Assembly: GCA_013329355.1 (NCBI GenBank)
Contig: DUKK01000040.1
Span: 5,512 to 20,911, forward strand
DNA: 15,400 bases
From: Candidatus Poseidoniaceae archaeon
GTDB taxonomy: Archaea; Thermoplasmatota; Poseidoniia; Poseidoniales; Poseidoniaceae
Direction of reading: 5' to 3'
Shown here: piece by piece, positions 8,554 to 15,022 of the stretch
How the letters are laid out: every line of letters begins with the position of its first letter
How positions within the stretch are numbered: the stretch's first letter is position 1
The notes under the pieces: model-generated
What the model was told of the DNA's origin: nothing
What the model saw: only the letters and a program-made list of their open reading frames with translations
Databases searched by the model: none
Made by a program: the position numbers and the translations under genes

Positions 8554-9615
8554 ATGGGCAGAGTGCTGACATCGATTGTTGTGTCAATGCTGTTACTGTT
8601 ATCGGGGTGTATTGACCAACTTGACGTATTGAGCAATAATGACGATACTAATACTCAAGATGAGGTAGTTGAGCCCGAGCCAGAACCCGAACCAGAACCA
8701 GAGCCCGAGCCGGAGCCAGAACCCGAGCCGGAGCCAGAACCCGAGCCGGAGCCAGAGCCGGAGCCATTGCCTACAGAACCATGTAACGGCATGTTGATAC
8801 TGTGTTTGAGAACATATGACAATGTGACTTTCCCGGAAACTCACAATGCCTTTGCAACCGAGGATGATGGCATCTACTACCCCGCCAGCAATCACAGAAC
8901 TGGCTTCAATGCGCAGTGGTCTGCAGGTATGCGGGCATTCATGATTGATACTCACTATGATAATCTGAATGATAAAACGCTATCAGGCGTCAAATTATGC
9001 CATGGGAGTGATGACCGAGGATTTAGTCCGTGCGTTTATGGTAATGTTAGCGCAGAAAACTGGTTGTCCGAACTTAATAACGAAATGGATGATAACCCGC
9101 AGGATGTTGTCACTGTTCTTGTCGAAAACTATGTTTCAGCCGAGCACTTGGAGCAGGTTTTCATCGATTCGGGCCTAATGAACCGAGTATATTTGCATGA
9201 GGTCGGACAACCCTGGCCGACCCTTCAAGAAATGATTGACAATGAAACCAACCTGGTCGTGTTTTGGGAACAAGGCGATGATGATCGTCACCCTTGGATT
9301 CACGATTTTCTAAGCCACAGTTGGACCACAAATTATGGTGAAAGAAGTACGGCGGAGATGGACTGCGACGTTCACCGCGGCGATGGTAATCAGGCAGTTT
9401 ATCACATGAACAACTGGTTGAGTAACCAGGCAGGTCTAGCAGACCCGACGCAGGCTGAGGAAGCAAATGACGTTGATTTTCTAGTTGAAAGAGCGAACGA
9501 GTGTTGGGCAGAGCATGGTAAACGTCCAACATTTATCGCCGTTGACTGGTGGGAGGAAGGTGATGTCGTGAGGGCTGCAGAACTAATCAATCTTCAAGAT
9601 GAGGCGGAAAATTAA
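8554..9615 (+). CDS. Lipoprotein with (Glu-Pro)16 stalk and PI-PLC X-like phosphodiesterase domain
   Basis: This is a predicted surface-anchored enzyme of 353 residues. The N-terminus is a lipoprotein signal peptide (hydrophobic SIVVSMLLLL, lipobox LSGC with Cys19). A polar Asp/Asn-rich spacer follows, then sixteen consecutive Glu-Pro dipeptides (residues 40-71), a rigid acidic stalk. The rest resembles the catalytic X domain of phosphatidylinositol-specific phospholipase C. It has VTFPETHNAFA with His97, GMRAFMIDTHYD with Asp132, LCHG with His150, and a late FIAVDWWEEGDVVRAAELIN segment as in the family's closing strand. The two histidines match the general acid/base pair expected in the superfamily. 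Substrate is unknown: it could be a phospholipid, a glycolipid anchor or another phosphodiester. A short AAGGGG (8542-8547) precedes the ATG. It may share a transcript with folC and the deaminase. Its stop overlaps the helicase stop on the other strand (TTAA, 9612-9615). Confidence 0.85.
   Translation: MGRVLTSIVVSMLLLLSGCIDQLDVLSNNDDTNTQDEVVEPEPEPEPEPEPEPEPEPEPEPEPEPEPEPEPLPTEPCNGMLILCLRTYDNVTFPETHNAFATEDDGIYYPASNHRTGFNAQWSAGMRAFMIDTHYDNLNDKTLSGVKLCHGSDDRGFSPCVYGNVSAENWLSELNNEMDDNPQDVVTVLVENYVSAEHLEQVFIDSGLMNRVYLHEVGQPWPTLQEMIDNETNLVVFWEQGDDDRHPWIHDFLSHSWTTNYGERSTAEMDCDVHRGDGNQAVYHMNNWLSNQAGLADPTQAEEANDVDFLVERANECWAEHGKRPTFIAVDWWEEGDVVRAAELINLQDEAEN
8671..8766 (+). repeat. Tandem hexamer/18-bp repeat encoding (Glu-Pro)16
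   Basis: Sixteen in-frame GA(G/A)CC(N) hexamers in a row encode alternating Glu and Pro. A longer 18-bp unit (gagccggagccagaaccc) is visible within it at 8707-8724 and 8725-8742, with a partial third copy at 8743-8754. Unit lengths are multiples of three, so copy-number change would alter stalk length without a frameshift. The identical 18-bp copies suggest recent slippage or unequal exchange. Confidence 0.95.
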
Positions 9616-12600
9616 CCCCAGAATCTACGAGTCCGAGCATACTCTATTTCCGCCAAGTGAATCGCTCGATACAGGCCTTCTCGGTTGTTGCGTGGAACTT
9701 TACGGAGTATCCTTTGGGCGGTGGCTTCACCAATCCCCCTACCCATCAAACATAGAATCGCTTCTTGGCCTCTGTTTTGAACCATCTCGGCATTCTTGAT
9801 CATTCTGATGCGATCGGTGTCGTCATCTGATGCCACCCAATCTTTCAACATTGGTAGCAATCCTTCGCGCGTGCAAGCCAGCATCTTTCCTCCACACTTT
9901 ACACATGTCTTAATGTCGGAAATATCATTATAACGGGCCACTCTAAACCTGCGAACACTGTTACATTTCAGACAGCATAAGACTGCTCGTTCGTTCTCCA
10001 ATCGCAATTTAAGTCGTTCGCGAACTGCCGCATTATCCCAATTAGGCAACAACAAATCTTTGCTTGAGCGCCGAGACAAACCAATGGGACCTGCGGCGGC
10101 AACCTCTACTGATATTACTCCCGACCTGATAGCAGACAGTAAGTCTGCTGCACCTTGGATATCCATTTTCTCAAAAAATAATTTATCCAGAACTTCCTGC
10201 AACACAACTGTTCCACGATATTTTCTTATCAGGGCCTGAAGGTTTATTCTTCTAGGGTCTACCCCGTGCCGAATTATACCAAACGATTTACCAACCTCAG
10301 CAAATCGCCAGCGCAACTGTCTTGAATTTGGCAATGTAACACTCAATATCCCTTCTAGTGCATCCGGCGGGGTATCGTTTAGCCAGCCAATAAGGTCTTC
10401 AGGCGTAATGCCACTGGCTTGAATGCCAATTCTTGTCGATTCAATGATTAATCGACCCCAGTTACCCGATTTAGTCGATGCCAATGCTAGAAGTAAATGA
10501 CCAATAGTTTCGTTGATTTTACTACCGTGACAGGAATTTATCATTATTGCATCATTTCTTTCCTCAATGGTAATTTTACTATCCGTGGGTAGGCTGCCCG
10601 ACTTTTCCATGTGGTCGCCAATCTCCTCACTGAGCATACCTAATCCGTGCTCATTTATTGGATAGTCTGAGATCCGTAATTTCTCGCTGGCAAGAAGGTT
10701 ATGCCGGTCAATGGAGTAGTTTGTTTGATTATCAAGGTCAATTACTCCCAAATCTTGTGCGATTAACTCCCTCAATTTACCAATTTCTCTCGCTACCTCG
10801 GCAGGAACCGGGGGCAGTTCACCTACCCATTGTGGCGCTTTCGCTTGGTCGGATGCTGGAACTACCAATAATTCCGATTTTTCTGGATCTGCATCAATTA
10901 TCATCCATGTTCGTCCAGCAATTACAAACCTACGGACTGCACCATCCTCATCTTCCCCGGAATCATTCAACGACAAAACAAACGCTTCATCTACTGAGCC
11001 AATAGTCCGTCTTGTAACACTATCTCTAACCCGGTATGATTGCTTATCCGGTATCATTGAAAGATGCTTGCTTACCCAATCTCTAGTCCTCCCTGATACC
11101 GAAAACCAACCATTGGAATATCGCTCTGGCAATTTGACCTCAATCGTCTTGAGTTTTACGTCAATCTCTTCTTCAGGAGTCTTGAACAATGGCCTGCTTT
11201 CAGGGAAAATAATCGCCTTATTTTCGCTCATCAATTTTGCCTCCTCATAGATAGTATTGGGCCAGCGGTACCATGGGACCTCACCCGGCTTTTCTGCGTA
11301 TTTCAACAACCAATTATCTGCTAATACAGCTAAAATTTCGACAGTGTTTTGCCTCGTCCATCCGGCAAATTGCGGTGCTTGTTTGATTACTTCTGTCGCA
11401 TCATCAATCGGAATCGCTTTGAAACTGTGCGCCATTAAAATCAGTTGATTGACCGCAACACAACGAGGATTATCGCGCCAGATAACTGGCTCTATTTCAC
11501 CGCGCATTGCTCGTTGAGCAATAACTGCGGCTTCAGATAACTCATCGCAGTCCCAAGCGAAAATATTACCCCGGCCAATACCACCTAGCCGATGGTCTGC
11601 GCGTCCTACTCGCTGTAGCAATCGATCTACAGAACGCGGACTCTTGATTTGGATTATGCGGTTGATTAGCCCAATATCAATGCCTAACTCAAGACTCGAG
11701 GTACAAACTAGGCCAGAAACTTTACCGGATCGTAAACCGTCTTCCATCTCAATTCTTGTCTTGGTAGCTAAAGACCCGTGATGAACGCCAATTTCTAGAC
11801 CTGGTGCCATTTTCTGCAGACGGTTGGCAATCGTCTCGGCGTCACTTCTGCTATTGACAAATAATAGACATGGTGCATCATGTTCGATTATTGATATTAT
11901 CTGTCGGAAAATTGCGTGCGCCCTCGATGGTATCGCGTATTCAATGCCCCCTGTCTCATCCTCTGTTGTGGGAAATTCTGTCTCGACGACTATCTCCGTC
12001 ACCCGCTTACCAGTTTCAATAATCGCCTCGCCATCTTCCGCTAACCATTCAGCAACTTGTTGTGGGTTACCAACGGTCGCAGATAATCCGATGCGCTGAA
12101 CTTTTTGCCCCGATAGTGCCTCCATCCTTGCTAACCCAACAGAGAGTTGCCAGCCTCGTTCACTTGCGGCAAGATCATGCACCTCATCAACAATTACTGC
12201 TTTAACCGTAGTGAGCAGTTTTCGAAGATTTTTACCAGTAAACATTAGTTGAAATGTTTCCGGTGTGGTTACTAAAATATGAGGCGGTCGCCTTACTTGT
12301 TTTGCCCGCTCCGATTGAGTGGTATCACCATGTCTTAAACCGACTCTCAGTCCGACTGAATCGGCAATCTCCTGCAATCTACGGTCTACGTCCCGATTCA
12401 GAGCCCGAAGGGGTGTTATGTAAAGCACTGACAGAGGCTGCCAGCCTTCTGAGATGCACCGGTGCAAGATTGGCAATATTGCTGATAGTGTCTTACCCGA
12501 GCCAGTGGGTGCAATTAGGAGGCGGCTGTTGCCCTTGATGATTTCTGGAATGGCTGAGTTTTGAATCGGGGTCGGTTGCCAATGTCTCGCAGTAAGCGCT

Positions 12601-12641
12601 TTTTGCAGATCATCATGCAGCAGAGAAAATACACCAGACAT
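9612..12641 (-). CDS. lhr: Lhr-family superfamily 2 DNA/RNA helicase with C-terminal zinc finger
   Basis: This is a predicted ATP-dependent 3'-5' helicase of the Lhr (large helicase-related) family, linked to DNA repair and possibly RNA processing. It has 1009 residues from the chosen start. Visible motifs: Q-motif-like PTPIQ, Walker A APTGSGKT (44-51), TPLRAL, TTPETF, Walker B DEVH (152-155), SAT (187-189), TSSLELGIDIG (314-324) and motif VI QRVGRADHR (343-351). The long region after ~400 fits the winged-helix and Lhr-core C-terminal domains. Near the end is a four-cysteine finger, CxxC-19-CxxC (Cys890, 893, 913, 916), then a helix-hairpin-helix-like LMGRGIGEATAQRILRK (~965-981). I chose ATG 12641 because GGGTGGGGAG lies just upstream and the homologous part begins right after. 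In-frame ATG 12671 and GTG 12680 would add 10 or 13 residues. It is divergent from the small membrane protein gene at 12763 and convergent with the lipoprotein gene (4-bp stop overlap). Confidence 0.93.
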   Translation of the reverse strand: MSGVFSLLHDDLQKALTARHWQPTPIQNSAIPEIIKGNSRLLIAPTGSGKTLSAILPILHRCISEGWQPLSVLYITPLRALNRDVDRRLQEIADSVGLRVGLRHGDTTQSERAKQVRRPPHILVTTPETFQLMFTGKNLRKLLTTVKAVIVDEVHDLAASERGWQLSVGLARMEALSGQKVQRIGLSATVGNPQQVAEWLAEDGEAIIETGKRVTEIVVETEFPTTEDETGGIEYAIPSRAHAIFRQIISIIEHDAPCLLFVNSRSDAETIANRLQKMAPGLEIGVHHGSLATKTRIEMEDGLRSGKVSGLVCTSSLELGIDIGLINRIIQIKSPRSVDRLLQRVGRADHRLGGIGRGNIFAWDCDELSEAAVIAQRAMRGEIEPVIWRDNPRCVAVNQLILMAHSFKAIPIDDATEVIKQAPQFAGWTRQNTVEILAVLADNWLLKYAEKPGEVPWYRWPNTIYEEAKLMSENKAIIFPESRPLFKTPEEEIDVKLKTIEVKLPERYSNGWFSVSGRTRDWVSKHLSMIPDKQSYRVRDSVTRRTIGSVDEAFVLSLNDSGEDEDGAVRRFVIAGRTWMIIDADPEKSELLVVPASDQAKAPQWVGELPPVPAEVAREIGKLRELIAQDLGVIDLDNQTNYSIDRHNLLASEKLRISDYPINEHGLGMLSEEIGDHMEKSGSLPTDSKITIEERNDAIMINSCHGSKINETIGHLLLALASTKSGNWGRLIIESTRIGIQASGITPEDLIGWLNDTPPDALEGILSVTLPNSRQLRWRFAEVGKSFGIIRHGVDPRRINLQALIRKYRGTVVLQEVLDKLFFEKMDIQGAADLLSAIRSGVISVEVAAAGPIGLSRRSSKDLLLPNWDNAAVRERLKLRLENERAVLCCLKCNSVRRFRVARYNDISDIKTCVKCGGKMLACTREGLLPMLKDWVASDDDTDRIRMIKNAEMVQNRGQEAILCLMGRGIGEATAQRILRKVPRNNREGLYRAIHLAEIEYARTRRFWG

Positions 12642-12644
12642 ACT

Positions 12645-12654
12645 CTCCCCACCC
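12645..12654 (-). promoter_or_regulatory. Shine-Dalgarno-like site deciding the helicase start
   Basis: On the minus strand this reads GGGTGGGGAG and ends three bases before the ATG at 12641, with the GGTGG core seven bases away. It is the strongest ribosome-binding-like site near the helicase start and favours ATG 12641 over the in-frame starts at 12671 and 12680. Confidence 0.55.
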
Positions 12655-12762
12655 TTGCGGTGTGTGGTCATACCAATCACTTTTGAGGATTTGTAGAGGC
12701 CACTGGAAACAAAACATCAAAGAACTCAAACCTGATACCATGGGACAAGCAATGGTGGAATT

Positions 12763-13149
12763 ATGGGGTTCTTTGGAGATTTGTGGGCCAAGCAGCACGG
12801 TAGACAGCTTATGTTGAGCGCAACAGCTTTTGGCGCCTCGGCGATATTACTAATGGCTAGCATTTACCAATTAATGTTCTTGCAAAGCGACGCAGAATGG
12901 GGTGATTTTACCGGAGCAGCCATTGGCATGATAGTAGTGTCAAGCGCGATTTTAATTATCGCAACGCCTGAATTTCTCAACCTTAGAGGCTATGTCAACT
13001 TGCTGGCAGAACTCAAAGAAATTGAATCTACCTCAGAATTGAAAAGGCGCAAATCTGAAGGGGACGAAGCAGCGAAAATTCTCGGTGCCGGCCATGCAGC
13101 TGCTTGGGAAGATTTCTTGGTTGAAAAAGGCCTCAAAAAGCGGAAATGA
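12763..13149 (+). CDS. Small two-TM membrane protein, function unknown
   Basis: I do not recognise this 128-residue protein. It has a short N-terminus, two hydrophobic helices (~17-39 and ~51-68) and a charged, helical C-terminal half rich in Lys and Glu (LAELKEIESTSELKRRKSE) that ends in a basic tail GLKKRK. By the positive-inside rule both ends should face the cytoplasm, with an acidic loop (SDAEWGDF) outside. The ATG is preceded by GGTGG (12754-12758) with a 4-base spacer. Only nine bases separate its stop from the TTG of the signal peptidase gene, and the TGAGGGG at its stop provides the ribosome-binding site for that gene. Co-expression, and possibly a partner role with the peptidase, is therefore likely but unproven. 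Confidence 0.75.
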   Translation: MGFFGDLWAKQHGRQLMLSATAFGASAILLMASIYQLMFLQSDAEWGDFTGAAIGMIVVSSAILIIATPEFLNLRGYVNLLAELKEIESTSELKRRKSEGDEAAKILGAGHAAAWEDFLVEKGLKKRK

Positions 13150-13153
13150 GGGG
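13148..13153 (+). promoter_or_regulatory. Shine-Dalgarno-like site supporting the TTG start of the signal peptidase
   Basis: GAGGGG overlaps the stop codon of the preceding gene and sits five bases before the TTG at 13159. It supports this unusual start, which keeps the full N-terminal membrane anchor, over the first in-frame ATG at 13198, which lies inside that anchor. Confidence 0.6.
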
Positions 13154-13158
13154 CCAGT

Positions 13159-14160
13159 TTGACTGATAGCCACCCGTTAAACAACCTGCTACGCGAAATG
13201 ATTCTAGCAGTAGCAATGATCGTTTTTTTGGTCCTTGGTCTATGGGCCCATACAGGAACTATGCCGCCTTTGGTCGTAGTGGAATCCTCATCAATGATTC
13301 ATGAAGAAAATGGTGAGGTCGGAAGCATTGACGCAGGAGACCTGATACTAGTTATGGATACGCCCTACGACAATATTGTAACTTTTGCTGAAGCGAGCGC
13401 CAAAGAAAACAACTATTTTGGCTACGAAACCCATGGTATGGCGGGTGATGTGATAATTTATCAAAAAAATGGCGATGCTGGGACCCCCATTATCCACCGA
13501 GCAATTCTACGAGTGGAACCAAGTCAGACTACCTCTCCTGACCGATTGGCTGGTGAAAATGCCAATAATTCTGCTCATTGTCCAAATGGGGGAACTTGGG
13601 ATAGTGCTGTTAGAGACCTTGATGGAGAGATGGGAACATGCGTTTTGACATGGTCCGTGCCGGGAACCAATGTTACAGATTCTGAGACTGTTACAATAAA
13701 ATTTGATGGCTACAGCGCAGGTTACTACGACTGCCAAAGATTTACCCATGCTAATGTTGAACCATTCCTTGTTGTGTGGAATTGGCAGCCGAAACACAGT
13801 GGAATCGTAACCCTCGGAGATAATAATCAATGTTCTGTAGACCAAGGCGGTCTTGTTGTTAATGGGTCCTCAGGCGTCCACAGTAGTTCCGGAGTTGCAG
13901 GACCCGTCAGAGAAGCATGGCTGGTTGGTGTTGCTGGAGGCGAGATACCATGGTTGGGTACTGTAAAGCTAATGCTCAGCGGTCCCAGTTCACCCGGCAC
14001 CCAATATGTGCCCGGCTCATCTTTCTTATTCCTAGCATTGGTAATCGGTGGAATAATATTTGCACCAGTCGGACTTGAGGCAATCATCAAAAAAATAATG
14101 CAAGAGTCTCCTGAAATGTATCAGGCTAAATTGGAAACTGACTACTCTTCTGAAGAATAA
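13159..14160 (+). CDS. Archaeal/ER-type signal peptidase I (S26B-like) with large internal insertion
   Basis: This predicted membrane serine protease removes signal peptides from exported proteins on the outer face of the cytoplasmic membrane. It has 333 residues. A membrane helix lies at ~11-30 and a second at ~287-306, followed by a charged cytoplasmic tail. The catalytic boxes are VVVESSSMIHE with the nucleophile Ser45 before Met46, GDVIIYQ...TPIIHRAI with His113 (archaeal/Sec11 type; bacteria have Lys), and LGDNNQCSVDQG with Asp221 and Asp228. The Ser-His spacing of 68 is normal. The His-Asp spacing is 108, whereas the characterised Methanococcus voltae enzyme has about 20 (Ser52, His122, Asp142, Asp148, from memory). 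The ~90-residue insertion contains Cys141, Cys161 and Cys192. The start is TTG with a good ribosome-binding site. The gene follows the small two-TM gene closely and overlaps the convergent RuvC-like gene by 19 bp. Family is secure; the role of the insertion is unknown. Confidence 0.88.
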   Translation: MTDSHPLNNLLREMILAVAMIVFLVLGLWAHTGTMPPLVVVESSSMIHEENGEVGSIDAGDLILVMDTPYDNIVTFAEASAKENNYFGYETHGMAGDVIIYQKNGDAGTPIIHRAILRVEPSQTTSPDRLAGENANNSAHCPNGGTWDSAVRDLDGEMGTCVLTWSVPGTNVTDSETVTIKFDGYSAGYYDCQRFTHANVEPFLVVWNWQPKHSGIVTLGDNNQCSVDQGGLVVNGSSGVHSSSGVAGPVREAWLVGVAGGEIPWLGTVKLMLSGPSSPGTQYVPGSSFLFLALVIGGIIFAPVGLEAIIKKIMQESPEMYQAKLETDYSSEE

Positions 14161-14903
14161 TCACTACGATTGGCTAGGGCGTCGTCCATACTCAAATCAC
14201 CCTGCGCAACTAATATTGCCGCACTGCGCGAGATGGTGAATTCACCCATTGATTGTTTTCTGCTCTCAGCTTGTATGTATTTGATTTCGCCCTGAGTTGG
14301 AATAATGTCTCTTAATTGCCATATTCTTATGCCGCTTTGCGTGGCAATTCTCAATGCAGAAGTTGCATGATTATTACGAATTAAACCCGATGAGGTTTTG
14401 TGTTCATTTACTTGTTCAATATGCCAATTGTTTGAAACACAGTCATTGATGATTCGGTCTCTAATTAATGGTGCACCATCCCCAATTTTAATAGTAATAC
14501 TCTCAAAGATAGCGATTTTACGGAGCTTGACGAGATTAGGCATCAGTTCATTGATTGAGGTTAACTGCATAATGCCACAAAATGCACCATCAACCAACCA
14601 TGCGATGCCGGGGTAAGGACCTGGGTCAACTCCGATAATTAATGATACAGAGGATTGCGAGCCAGATAAATGATAAATTGCAGATAGAATTGCTGTATCG
14701 ATAGAATCTATTTCTACCGGGATTGGCTTACCTACAGACGGATACTGAATTATTTCCGATGCTGATGCAAACCAAATAATGTCTTCACTCGGGACCGGTT
14801 TTTTGATGTCGATTACCACGAAGTCAAGGGATTTGGCACGAAGTTTTTCGATTAATTTGAATGACAGCCTGAAGTTATCAGTCCTAACCGCCAGTCGCCT
14901 CAT
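14142..14903 (-). CDS. Putative RuvC/RNase H-fold protein
   Basis: This 253-residue protein has no confident name. The central part looks like an RNase H-fold first strand and turn, LIIGVDPGPYPGIAWLVDG (88-106), with Asp93 where RuvC-like nucleases keep their first acidic residue. A strand/turn with IFESITIKIGDGAPLIRDRI (132-151) and VNEHKTSS (165-172) follow. At the last helix, where RuvC-type enzymes carry an acidic residue, the sequence reads NNHATSALRIA (His179), so activity may be altered or the alignment may differ. The N-terminal ~80 residues may be a separate small alpha/beta domain. The ATG at 14903 has a strong GAGGGAG (plus coordinates 14908-14914) four bases away. The gene is divergent from an Hjc-type resolvase gene, which fits a role in recombination or repair. 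The fold call is from motif inspection only; a structure prediction would settle it. Confidence 0.6.
   Translation of the reverse strand: MRRLAVRTDNFRLSFKLIEKLRAKSLDFVVIDIKKPVPSEDIIWFASASEIIQYPSVGKPIPVEIDSIDTAILSAIYHLSGSQSSVSLIIGVDPGPYPGIAWLVDGAFCGIMQLTSINELMPNLVKLRKIAIFESITIKIGDGAPLIRDRIINDCVSNNWHIEQVNEHKTSSGLIRNNHATSALRIATQSGIRIWQLRDIIPTQGEIKYIQAESRKQSMGEFTISRSAAILVAQGDLSMDDALANRSDYSSEE
14143..14159. repeat. 17-bp near-perfect palindrome in a convergent gene overlap
   Basis: The sequence tactcttctgaagaata is its own reverse complement except at one position pair and the central base. It contains the last codons of both the signal peptidase gene (plus) and the RuvC-like gene (minus). It has essentially no loop, so it is a poor RNA hairpin, but it could be read identically from both sides. 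Confidence 0.8.
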
Positions 14904-14914
14904 GATACTCCCTC

Positions 14915-14968
14915 ACTACGGTTAAACACAAACCTACCGAATCTGATTAAACTGACCAAACCGTTAGT
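14915..14968. repeat. Imperfect inverted repeat in the divergent RuvC-like / Hjc intergenic region
   Basis: The arms actacggtt (14915-14923) and aaccgttagt (14959-14968) are reverse complements with one bulged base, 35 bp apart. They lie in the 119-bp gap (14904-15022) that must hold the promoters of both divergent genes, so they could be an operator. An arm pair this short could also occur by chance. I see nothing else definite in this gap: no clear TATA box, no tRNA. Confidence 0.25.
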
Positions 14969-15022
14969 ATGTGTCGAAAGACTACCGAAGTAATCAAAAA
15001 CGCTCGACATTGATTGACTCCT

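Noticed and set aside
8671..8766. Possible CRISPR-like array
   Set aside because: Units are contiguous hexamers without spacers and are in frame within a coding region.
8599..8955. A minus-strand frame rich in Trp/Leu/Arg opposite the Glu-Pro repeat
   Set aside because: The pattern is simply the reverse complement of the GAGCC repeat read in another frame; the plus-strand protein has a lipobox and a catalytic domain.
9161..9532. A 123-codon open frame antisense to the lipoprotein gene
   Set aside because: It covers the PI-PLC-like catalytic region, has no motif or ribosome-binding site, and its composition looks random.
14143..14159. Palindrome as a rho-independent-type terminator hairpin
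   Set aside because: The two arms meet with no loop, one pair is mismatched, and no T-tract follows on either strand.
14904..15022. tRNA or small RNA gene in the widest intergenic gap
   Set aside because: No cloverleaf-like arms, no TTC-loop consensus and no clear C/D box pair (two CTGA tetramers occur but without a matching RTGATGA box).
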